Shown here: positions 11,201 to 18,500 of the stretch, one piece after another
How the letters are laid out: every line of letters begins with the position of its first letter
Numbering within the stretch: the stretch's first letter is position 1
Source: an uncultured Fibrobacter sp.
Lineage (GTDB): Bacteria > Fibrobacterota > Fibrobacteria > Fibrobacterales > Fibrobacteraceae
Length of the DNA: 64,000 bases
Direction: 5' to 3'
NCBI GenBank assembly: GCA_946413655.1
Contig: CAMKLO010000005.1
Location: forward strand, 1-64,000
The notes under the pieces: generated by a model
What the model saw: the letters and a program-made list of their open reading frames with translations, nothing else
Told to the model about the DNA's origin: nothing
Databases searched by the model: none
Program-made: the position numbers and the translations under genes

Positions 11201-12915
11201 TTGGCATCGATGATGCAGATACTTACATTAGCCAGTTCTATGCGGAAAGTGACATTGAAGCGGAGAGCTATGCGGGAGGCATTCTCGGTAGTGCCGGTGG
11301 TGATGTTCGCATAGAAAATTCCTACCATATCGGTAAAGTCTCTAGCAATATTTCTAACTTTGATGGCGCAGGAAATGTTCGTGGCGTTGCCGTTGGTGGT
11401 ATTGTCGGCGTCAACGAATCGTATGCAAATATTCACCTTGTAAATTCGTACCACATGGGCGATGTTACTGCAGTAAACGACTACCGTAGTATAGATGGCG
11501 TCATTGGCGTCAATCATTCCGACGAAGTGCATATTGATAACGTATTCTACCCGTCGTCGTTATATTCGGAATTCCCTGCAAACGCAGCAGATTCTGCGAT
11601 GTTTGCGAATGGCTCTGTTGCACATAACTTGCACAATTACGATAACGGAAGCATGACAGGCGCTATTTGGGGACAAAAGGTTGGAGTAGATCCCTACCCC
11701 GTGTTCACCTCCAAAGTAGATGGCTACCAAACAGACAAGAAAGTTTCAAACTTGGTTTTGCACACGTTTGAGGGCGATTCCAACAACTACATCAACCATT
11801 ACACAGAAGGTCAAGTCACTTCGTTGCCCACTGTTGCACGAGAAGGACACATTTTCCATGGTTGGTTTACAGAACCCCAATTCTTGGAGGACTCGCTGCT
11901 GTTCATTGATTCCTCAGCTTCCGGAGATTTGGAACTTTACGCAAAACTCCAAATTAAAAAATTCGTTATATCCACAAGGATTTTTGTAGAGGATGGCTGT
12001 TCTGGATACGTAGAAGGAACAGGTTATTTCGACTACGGAACAAAGACTGTGTTGAAAGTGGTTCCCGATTCAGGATGCGGATTGTCGTCTAGTTACATTC
12101 ATACACCATTTGATGAATTTGGGGTATATACTATAGACAAAGTTACAAAGAATGAATCCTACAATGTCCACATTGGCAAGGGCGTTTATAAAATCTGGTA
12201 TTACGTAGATGAAGATGTATCGTTGCCAAACGCCACCAATACACGCACCTTGGAAGATGCAGTTACATTGCCGATTCCTTCAAAGCAATGCTATGAATTT
12301 GAGGGATGGTACGACAATGAAAACCTGGAAGGCTCCCCCGTTAAAAACATAAGCAAAGGCGCTTATGGCGACAGAAAATTCTGGCCCAAGTGGAAAGAGA
12401 ATGCTTCGGAATGCTTGGAATCATCGTCGTCCTCGATTCAAACATCGTCGTCATCCTCGACACTGATCGAAAATCTGTCCAGTAGCAGTGTTGCAAAATC
12501 GTCGTCGTCTTCGATTCAAACATCGTCGTCATCCTCGACACTGATCGAGAATCTGTCCAGTAGCGGTGTTGCAAAATCGTCGTCTTCGACTAAAGTATCT
12601 TCGTCATCCAACGTCGCAAAGTCTAGCTCGTCGAAAGCAAAATCCAGCTCTAGCAGCGTCAAGAAATCGTCTTCGTCTAGCAAAACAGATGCCATTGATT
12701 ATGTCGTTAACTCTAACGTGAAAATAGATGTTATTGGCCGCTACATCCAAATTGACGGAGTACAGTCTGATGCAAATTATACGTTGTTCGATTTGCAAGG
12801 GAAGATTCTTTTATCAGGTTCTGTTGAAAATGGTTCTTGGCAAATTGCTGTGCCGAGGGCGGGAACCTATTTGCTTCGCGTCGGCATGCAAATGCAAAGG
12901 GTGACTGTGAAATAA
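5218..12915 (+). CDS. Giant secreted GLUG/InlB-repeat protein with C-terminal sorting tail
   Basis: An AGGAG lies 8 nt before the ATG, and a signal peptide follows (MKRIVLLICMACAIVGAK). The protein is modular: 'DGCY.IST..EL.GFA.IVNG' openings recur near residues 26, 578, 996, 1384 and 1759. Each starts a beta-helix-like region with 'NFAGSLDGQGHTISNL' and 'GGIVG.N' (GLUG-type) motifs. Modules are joined by InlB B-repeat/List_Bact-type units ('GYAFAGWF..', '..GDIELF.RW') near 540, 1350, 1725, 2210 and 2365. Ser-rich linkers sit near 965 and 2400-2490. The last 75 residues ('YTLFDLQGKILLSG..GTYLLRVGMQMQRVTVK') look like a type IX secretion tail. A large adhesin or cell-surface scaffold is an inference; no catalytic motif was recognised. 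Confidence 0.9.
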   Translation: MKRIVLLICMACAIVGAKVTPTAPTVKDGCYSISTADELYGFAAIVNGTLEAGRAAESSACGMLTQDILANDTTTIECYYKKETNSKDSVYTCYKIDYENDSKRIDIDPATIVPHTQWTPLKNFSGRFDGQGHTIWKLENIKDSTQNNLGFIALVSGGTEASPVVIKDLTIRHTKFYGHDTVGGIVAKNSGNLLLDNVMYLSQVKGRRQVASLVGRNENQLTIKKGVATNVTGQKFIGSAVGSNSGTIDIDSLSFIHKFNVEGSAYPIVYRTDLIGVSHVGLILGVNEKSAKVNIKNVTTGIDDSYIVEDAFVDADSVLGGFVGLNDKNATITISASSMLKISTLGGENRPYIGGFVGINRGTVDITNSYAKGPVAGISSGCFVGLNQDSLSVTNSYSDCLSDLKTKDPVVGECRVGHVSLKNTFYKDNSNTYSCAKKYGAKPISSQEVSNGVLTIMLHNYKGGEVWGQDNAARDNWPKQNVAFGPFSFKLNLCTTAYYHDFEINGPSCRPDTSITTYTYGKGIAQLPVHTKYGYKFLGWSYENKQDSILVSISKDSYGDIELFNRWDGDAKVPPKDKDGCYLISTISDLYGIGIAPDKKCVKLVNDIVVNQNMENMILDGLYTGDPNPQRSWDGIKGFNGVFDGQGHKISGLYNKVFFSEVNKGDTLTIKNLGIVNSAFKNAPVFVEQNNGVLNITHSYSTAISNGFVGTNSGEVYISDSYNTGLIRVGASMIGTNNKKAVLDNVYNSGAVQRGAGIISTNLGTAIISNSYNVGSISDETLREKSTAGLVGYSKGKTTIINCFNAAPVYGYAVVGGLVGAHWTDTLTIINSYNAGPVKDAYSEHNYGIVGMAEVYNSWNSKTHEYDKLVHDDKYAVYMYNVFSLMGLEDHTQLSIQASPAVFKNGYVAKLLHDYVQKDADGNVVKGGINGEIWGQEVGKDSLPVFKGKLVGVAEKANEGDIIMPSSSSMAISSSSSSVESSSSISVEYSFVLPKVVDGCYQVSTAQELHGFATIVNGTHGAKKNSAACGILTSDIALDASKYGLWEPIENFAGSLDGQGHTISNLEIDAYRYGANASFIASINGGTKKNPVAIKNIAWDNSTISAKTGAALINTVKTGSYVEIDHVHNGMDFTIDSGRVAAFIATTEENSDLNISYSYNTGNIKNNSSSYFGCIVNVANGKVTLKNVYNTGTGESLIGTARDSVTIINSYNNPKNFSYSLLLGFCEENKNDVIIENSYIMQASTDFCRRRSSNVHKDEFADGYVAMRLHYHFNGYGYDGMEWGQNIGVDANPNFSGVITGDVRPYSKVVSLNVVSYSGDKTNYPRYYVSQTVLTLPDPTPRTGYAFAGWFDDTTSSVPIDNRIGISFAEEDLTYYTRWWPLPTRDGKCYKINSAEEMLGFSAIVNGGLGIKKDSTACAILTADIVLDSSKFLQWTPLEEFAGSLDGQGHSISFTWTKLQKSDGNKSFISSISGGSKDKPIIIKNIDWKNASADGLFGADLIDYIRDSSYVIIDSIHNGINFSENARFIGSTGENSHLTISNSYNTGSFSGKNGYFIDYVWGQVSFLNFYDVGSSNGIVGIANDSVKIENSYSLSKNQKVGFIDSTKYSKKVSIINSYYLDTLKSRFGGTQATAEEFANGTIAVKLHYDYDYDGSIWGQKVGTDLSPNFSKKIAGANDSTTGLYSIEMVTHSEDTTQYKKVYAKGIGLTLQNPSPKKGYAFGGWFKNPSYLGHAIKKITPNDSGDVKLYGKWWPLPKQKAGCYEIGSVDDLFGFAAIVNGNIGAKKDSTACGKLVADIEFKEIGELWTDSLLVWVPMWNFAGSFDGNGFSIKNIFISNPSNYYPEDTEGAGLFGTISGGTAEKPVVIKNLTLYEGYIDGGWNTGSIAGLINESNVILDSITADLYVSGYIKVGGIVGVISSSTVSLTNSRKIFSNAKMIPAYYPGDEPSIEKSLYGTYNIGGLISTITNHSHVRIVNNYVKGKLLAWNCGIGAAVGIDDADTYISQFYAESDIEAESYAGGILGSAGGDVRIENSYHIGKVSSNISNFDGAGNVRGVAVGGIVGVNESYANIHLVNSYHMGDVTAVNDYRSIDGVIGVNHSDEVHIDNVFYPSSLYSEFPANAADSAMFANGSVAHNLHNYDNGSMTGAIWGQKVGVDPYPVFTSKVDGYQTDKKVSNLVLHTFEGDSNNYINHYTEGQVTSLPTVAREGHIFHGWFTEPQFLEDSLLFIDSSASGDLELYAKLQIKKFVISTRIFVEDGCSGYVEGTGYFDYGTKTVLKVVPDSGCGLSSSYIHTPFDEFGVYTIDKVTKNESYNVHIGKGVYKIWYYVDEDVSLPNATNTRTLEDAVTLPIPSKQCYEFEGWYDNENLEGSPVKNISKGAYGDRKFWPKWKENASECLESSSSSIQTSSSSSTLIENLSSSSVAKSSSSSIQTSSSSSTLIENLSSSGVAKSSSSTKVSSSSNVAKSSSSKAKSSSSSVKKSSSSSKTDAIDYVVNSNVKIDVIGRYIQIDGVQSDANYTLFDLQGKILLSGSVENGSWQIAVPRAGTYLLRVGMQMQRVTVK
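12424..12576 (+). repeat. In-frame 78-bp tandem duplication in Ser linker
   Basis: Two near-identical 75-nt stretches begin at 12424 and 12502 (offset 78 nt, 26 codons). They encode 'SSSSIQTSSSSSTLIENLSSS.VAK' twice, with a few substitutions between copies (e.g. AGT/GGT). The duplication keeps the frame, and it lengthens the serine linker between the repeat modules and the sorting tail. Confidence 0.9.
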
Positions 12916-13036
12916 ACCCTAAATTTTGGGTTGGTTGATGGTATAAGGGTGAAAGTCTTTAAAAACAATTTAAATTTTGAATACTTTCACCTCTAAATGA
13001 AGTTCTTTTGAATTTGTGTGGTGCTAATCGCAAAAA

Positions 13037-13062
13037 CCTCGCATTTCTGCGGGGCTTTTTTG
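13037..13062 (+). terminator. Rho-independent terminator after GLUG gene
   Basis: CCTCGCA-TTTC-TGCGGGG followed by CTTTTTTG forms a 7-bp stem with one G-T pair, a 4-nt loop and a T-run. The same hairpin sequence recurs after the other GLUG gene (21324). The remainder of the 275-bp gap 12916-13190 holds only this and the promoter region of the next gene. Confidence 0.8.
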
Positions 13063-13078
13063 TGTTCTTAGGATACAT

Positions 13079-13190
13079 TTTGTATTCTGAAATATGTCGT
13101 ATTTTGTATAAAAATGGCTAAAACGTAAAATTTAAGCTAAAAACGGCAATATTTGTATTCCAATGTTATTGAAAAGCTATATTTGTATTC
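13079..13190 (+). promoter_or_regulatory. Promoter region with repeated TTTGTATTC, adjacent to ATG
   Basis: TTTGTATTC or a close form occurs at 13079, 13103 (TTTGTATA), 13152 and 13182. The last two copies are exactly 30 bp apart. The final copy is part of TATATTTG (13178-13185), a match to the Bacteroidetes -7 box TAnnTTTG, and it ends 5 nt before the ATG at 13191. There is no Shine-Dalgarno, so the transcript is probably leaderless. The upstream copies may be extra promoters or an operator. Confidence 0.5.
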
Positions 13191-14090
13191 ATGAAGGCGA
13201 TTATTGAATATACAGATTATCGCAAGTTCATTCAGGATTACTATGATGAACGTAAGCGCAGCTCCGCTTTTACTTGGCGTGAGTTTGCTCGGAATGCCGG
13301 ATTTTCGTCGGCAGTTTTTTTGAAGTACGTTTGTGAAGGGAAAAAGAATCTGAGCATCAGTGCCGCAGGGTCGGTCGCAAATGCCATGGGGCTTGCCGGT
13401 TTCGAGAAGACGTATTTTGTTCTGATGGTTACGTATGCCCATGCAAAAGGGGACGAGGCGAAAATGGAGGCTTTTGAAAAACGCTGTGCATTGGCGAGGT
13501 CGCATAAGGTTCGTGTGCTTGGGGGTGAAGAATTCGATTATTACAAGTCCTGGAAAAATCCGTTGCTCCGTGAACTCGCTCCACACATGCCGGGAGCTAG
13601 GCCTGCTGAAATGGCTCGTGCGTGCAAACCGAAAATTTCTGCGGCAGAAGTCTCTGAAACGCTCGACTTTCTGGAAGATGCAAATCTTTTGAGAAAGAAC
13701 AGAGATGGGAATTACGTGCAGACGGACAAGTCTATTTCGATGGGTTCTGTGGATGCTGTGCCGCTTGCCGCGAAGGATTTGCAACGGCAGATGGGTGAAC
13801 TTGCCGTGAAGGCTTTGGACTTGCCGCTTGCGGAGCGCGCGATGTCGGGTGTTGTGCTTGGGCTTACGGAGGAATCTTATGAACAGATTAAGAAAGAGCT
13901 TCTGGAATTCCGTCGCCGCATTATCGCGATTGCTACGGAAAGCGACAAAACGCAGAGGGTTTATCGCTTGAACTTGCAACTGTTCCCGATAAGTGAACGG
14001 CTTGATCAATGTGAAGAAAACGAGAAAGTCGATGAGTCTGGATGTCATCCCGGACTTGTTCCGGGATCAGTTGGCTCAAGAATGGAGTGA
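13191..14090 (+). CDS. TIGR02147/DUF4423 family protein
   Basis: This is a member of the Fibrobacter 'second paralogous family'. It opens with the typical 'IIEYTDYRKFIQDYYDERK' and then 'FTWREFARNAGFSSAVFLKYVCEGKKNLS', which reads like a helix-turn-helix of Xre type. A DUF4423-like body follows, ending near 'VYRLNLQLFPIS'. The paralogue at 58306 shares this layout, and in both loci the next gene is a lipoprotein. A DNA-binding regulator of the neighbour is an inference from domain and context. The start is fixed by the family N-terminus. The last ~18 residues are encoded by a REP-like palindrome and are probably not ancestral. The gene ends 35 nt before the FISUMP gene. Confidence 0.85.
   Translation: MKAIIEYTDYRKFIQDYYDERKRSSAFTWREFARNAGFSSAVFLKYVCEGKKNLSISAAGSVANAMGLAGFEKTYFVLMVTYAHAKGDEAKMEAFEKRCALARSHKVRVLGGEEFDYYKSWKNPLLRELAPHMPGARPAEMARACKPKISAAEVSETLDFLEDANLLRKNRDGNYVQTDKSISMGSVDAVPLAAKDLQRQMGELAVKALDLPLAERAMSGVVLGLTEESYEQIKKELLEFRRRIIAIATESDKTQRVYRLNLQLFPISERLDQCEENEKVDESGCHPGLVPGSVGSRME
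14044..14070. repeat. REP-like palindrome inside the 3' end of a CDS
   Basis: GTCATCCCGGACTTGTTCCGGGATC has the stem CCCGG/CCGGG. The same sequence occurs at 30688. Here it is translated, giving 'CHPGLVPGS' near the C-terminus of the TIGR02147 protein. Confidence 0.85.
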
Positions 14091-14125
14091 GATAGTTGGG
14101 AGTGACGAAAGTGAAAGAAATTTTT

Positions 14126-15553
14126 ATGAATTTGAATAAACTATTTACTTTTTTGTTTGCGCTGATTTCGGGCATTTTTGTGGCGTGCTCGGATTCCGAG
14201 GTCGCGGGCGGTTCTTCGGACGATGCCGGCATTTACGCTGTCAAGGATTTGGACGTGGCGGGCGTTTCGCAGAAGGGTCCGTTTGCGACGGGGTCTGTTG
14301 TGAGCGTGCAGGGCGTGGATTGCAAGACGCTAGAGCTGACGGGCGAAAAATTTACAGGCAACGTTAAAAGCGACAAGGGCGACTTTGCTATAGATGGCGT
14401 CAATCTCAAATCTTCGTGTGCTTTGTTCGAAGTGACGGGCTATTACCTTAACGAAGTGACCGGAAAAGAGTCTTCGGGTAAGCTCTCGCTCAAGGCTCTG
14501 ACCGACCTTAGCGTTCGAAAGACTGTGAACGTCAACTTGCTCACGCATTTGGAGTACGAACGTGTGAAGTACCTCGTGACGGTTGAAAAAATGGACTTTG
14601 CGGTGGCAAAAGCCCAAGCGGAACGCGAGGTGCTCACATCGTTTGATATTGCGAATAATGTTGACGAATTTGAAAACTTGAACATCTTCGAAAAGGGCGA
14701 CGGAAACGCGGCTCTCCTTGCGGTGAGCGTGCTGATGCAAACCGATGCGGATGTAGCAAAGCTTGAAGAACGTACAAACGAAGTCAGCTCCGCCATTGCG
14801 AAAAACGGTTTGTGGGACGATGAAGAAACGAAGTCGGAAGTCGCAGAATGGGTCGCCGCCGCAAAAGAAAACGGTCAAATTGAAAAAATCCGCCAAAATC
14901 TCGAAAGCTTGAATTATGCAAGCGAGATTCCTGCGTTTGAAACGTATGTGGAAAGCTTTGGCGAAGGCTTGACACGGGAATCTTTTTTAAATCCGCAATT
15001 GCAGTACGATTCCATTGTCGATAACCGCGATGGACAAGTTTATAAAACCGTAAAAATCGGTGAGCAAGTTTGGATGGCCCAGAACTTGAACTATGCAGAT
15101 GACGTAAAAATGCCGGAATTGAAAGGGAATATGTGGTGCTATGATAACAATCCCGAAAAGTGTAGCCTGATGGGCCGTCTTTACACTTGGAATGTGGCAA
15201 AAGATTCGCTTTGCCCTGATGGTTACCGCTTGCCGGATACGACTGCGTGGAATACGTTGATTGTTGTGGCTGGCGGAGAGGCCAAGGCGGCTGCTGTGCT
15301 CAAGTCGCAATTTGGCTGGGATGCTTTGGGCGGTACGAACGATTATGGCTTTTCGGTTGTTGCCGATGGCGAAAGGTATCGTAGCGGCTCCTTCGATTCT
15401 GAGGGGCTTAAAGCTTATATCTGGAGTTCCGCTGAATATCCAGAGGCTAGCGAGAATGCTGCATACGCCATTTATTTTGGAAACGACGGTTCCGTTTCTG
15501 TGAAAAATTTCCCGAAGAATAACGGATTCTCGGTCCGTTGCCTTAAAAACTAG
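14126..15553 (+). CDS. FISUMP-domain lipoprotein (one domain)
   Basis: The track begins at a TTG (14096), but the ATG at 14126 gives MNLNKLFTFLFALISGIFVACSD, a clean lipoprotein signal with lipobox FVAC. It is preceded by GAAAGAAA and matches the paralogue at 2800. The layout is 'GVSQKGPFATGSVVSVQG' beta region, helical 'NVNLLTHLEYERV..NLNIFEKGDGNAALLAVSV' region, then a single, shorter FISUMP domain (about 320-475) with no Ser-rich linker. It lacks the segment between the 'GRLYTW' and 'CPDGYRLP' motifs that the other copies have. It sits between the TIGR02147 gene and a GLUG gene (9-nt gap), probably one operon. Confidence 0.9.
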   Translation: MNLNKLFTFLFALISGIFVACSDSEVAGGSSDDAGIYAVKDLDVAGVSQKGPFATGSVVSVQGVDCKTLELTGEKFTGNVKSDKGDFAIDGVNLKSSCALFEVTGYYLNEVTGKESSGKLSLKALTDLSVRKTVNVNLLTHLEYERVKYLVTVEKMDFAVAKAQAEREVLTSFDIANNVDEFENLNIFEKGDGNAALLAVSVLMQTDADVAKLEERTNEVSSAIAKNGLWDDEETKSEVAEWVAAAKENGQIEKIRQNLESLNYASEIPAFETYVESFGEGLTRESFLNPQLQYDSIVDNRDGQVYKTVKIGEQVWMAQNLNYADDVKMPELKGNMWCYDNNPEKCSLMGRLYTWNVAKDSLCPDGYRLPDTTAWNTLIVVAGGEAKAAAVLKSQFGWDALGGTNDYGFSVVADGERYRSGSFDSEGLKAYIWSSAEYPEASENAAYAIYFGNDGSVSVKNFPKNNGFSVRCLKN

Positions 15554-15561
15554 GAGCTTTT

Positions 15562-18500
15562 ATGTTGTTTAAACCTATGAGGAAGACCATGAAACCGCGA
15601 TTTATTTTTACTGTTGTTTTATCGCTGTTTGCGATTCACTCTTTTGCGGCAAACGGCTCCATGAAGGGTGACGGCTCTGCAACTAGCCCATTCCAAATCG
15701 AGGACTATGAAGACCTCAAGGCGATAGGCAAGGGCGCTTATCTATACTCTTTGGATTACGTTCTGACAAAAGATATCGACGCTTCGGCCTCCAAGAACGA
15801 AATGTGTAACGAGGACGGCTGCAATGGCTTTATTTCAATCGGTAAGTACAAAGATGCCGCCGATAGCATTATATTCTGGGGGAATATTGATGGCCAAAAC
15901 CATACTATCAGCGACTTGACCATTTGGCTTCCGTGTGAAAATGATGTTGCATTTATCTCTTATTTGGGTGGTTCTGTTTCTAACTTGAAATTCGACCGTA
16001 TTCATGTGACCGGTCGCGTAACAGAATCGAATTTTGTGGCAAGTGTTGCCGCTAAGCAGATGGGTACTATCAGGAATGTGCATGTGACGAACGGCTTTGT
16101 CCAAGGGCAAAATTATGTTGGTGGTATTGTTGGTGAGGGTACGAGACGCTATGATGAGAACGCCATTATAGACAGCGTCTCCTTCCAAGGCGACATCAAG
16201 GGTTCGCAAAGGGTCGGTGGCATTGTCGGTGAAACGGATATGGATGTTTTACGTGCAGAAACCGATGTGAACATCGTCGTTATGGATCAGGATGCGGGTG
16301 GCATTGTCGGATATTTGACCGGTCATGTATTTCAGTCTCGTTCTAGCGGAACGATTACTCCAGATGCGTATGAGGTGGACGAAGTCGGCGGTATCGCTGG
16401 TTATTCTAAAGGCGGAATCAGTGAATGTGTTTCGACAATGGACCTGATACGTTCGGGAAGCTTTTATCTTGATGAGAGTATTGGCGGTATTGTCGGTGAA
16501 GGTGGTTTAGTCAGTGCGTCTTATGCCCTTGGAACCGTCGAAGGCAAACGGTATGTGGGTGGCATTGCCGGAAATGGTGCGGTGGAGTATTCTTATGCGA
16601 TGGGCACGGTACATGGCAGTGAATATGTAGGTGGCCTTGTGGGATACGGAACGGTCCGAAATTCCTATGCTGCGAATATCGTTCAGGGGGATAGTCGCGT
16701 TGGTGGGCTCATCGGAATGGCTGCCGATACTGTTGTGAGTTCGTACTGGAATACCGATATTTCTGGGCTCGATACGAGTGCTGGCGGCACGGGGCTTACG
16801 ACTGCAAAGATGATGAAGTTTTCTTCGTTTGCAGGCTGGGATACTTTAGGTTATAATGAATATGTCATTGACGGTACAGATACTTGCGATTATTATAAGG
16901 ATTTCGGAGTCTGCTATAGCCCTACGGGAAAATTTATTCGCCATTGGGCCATTGACGAAGGAAAATCTTTCCCCTACTTGGCAAATCATCCTTTCTTGAA
17001 AAAAACTTTGGTTCCGATAGCGGTGCCGACCGTAGCAGCAAAGTGGCAAGAAATTCCTGTAGTCGCGTCTCTTATGAAAGTTGATGGTGAACTTGTTGGC
17101 AAATGGCTTGGTTGGGCAAAGCCAAACATGCCAGGAGATCCGATTGAACGCGATTCGCTTTACTATGGCTATCGAATCGGTGTGGTTGCTGGTAAGGATA
17201 CGATTTGGGGTACATCGAGCTACATGGCCGTTCCGAACAAGATTGAAATTTCATCTTTTGAAGAACTTCAGAAAATCGGAAACGATATTGCGTATCCGCT
17301 CACGGCGAACTATGAACTTATAAAAGATATTGATGCTTCGGGTTCGAATTTTAAACCGATTGGAGACGGTGTCCATGCTTTTTCGGGAATGTTCGATGGC
17401 AAGAACCATACCATCAGTAACCTGACTATAGACGAACCGAACCGCGACTTTACGGGTATGTTCGGCTATACACAGATGGCGCGCATCAAGAATTTGACGT
17501 TAAAGAATGCGAAAGTGACAGGTTCATGGTATGTCGGTGCTTTGGGTGGCGAGATGAAGCGGACTGTTGTTAAAAATGTCGTTTCGTTGAATGGCGATGT
17601 CGTTGGAGATTCATATGTGGGCGGCTTGATTGGGTCTGCTCGCGAAGACTCGATTGAAGTGGTGGCGACAACCGGAAACGTTACAGGCGTAGAAGGGGTT
17701 GGAGGGCTTATCGGGGCGAGTTCGTCAGTACTGCGCGATGCCTTTGCGATTGATGTTGTTAAGGGACATGAACCGGTAGCAGGTGCTATTGCGCACATGC
17801 AGCATTTTGATATAACGCCTGTGGTCGAACGAGTTTATTCGGCCAGCATGCTCAAAGCTTTCAAGGCTAGCGGAATTATTGCTTCTGATTTCTGGTGGAG
17901 CGGCGATCCCGAATACTGCTTCTTCGACAGCACTGTTGCTAAAATTGCAAGCGGCGGTCTCAGCACTAACGCGATGCTGAAAAAGACGACTTATGAGACA
18001 TTCGATTTTGAAAACGTTTGGGAAATCCAAGAAGGAAAATCCTATCCGTACTTCAAGGGCATGGATCCGATGCTTCCGGGAATGCTTAAGGATGACGGTA
18101 AGGTAAATGTTCTTGCTGGATTTGGAACTGAAAAAAGTCCGTATAAAATATCGACTTACGAAGATCTCAAACTTATCGGCAAGCATGAATATGCGACAAA
18201 TCTTTATTACAAGTTATCTGGAAATATTAATGCTTATGCCTCGTTAAATGAAAACTGTAATGCAGGCGTCTGCAAGGGCTTTGAACCGATTCCTGAATTT
18301 AGCGGCACATTCATTGGTGGAGGCCGGATTATTGGGAACCTGAATATCAACCGCCCAGATGAGGATTCCGTAGGACTCTTCCGTGTATTGACTTCAACGG
18401 CTAAGGTAACGGGAATTGTTGTGGATTCGTCTTCTAACTTTACCGGGGATAATTTTGACACCCAAAGAAAGACATTCAAGCCGATTATTCGTGGCAAAAA

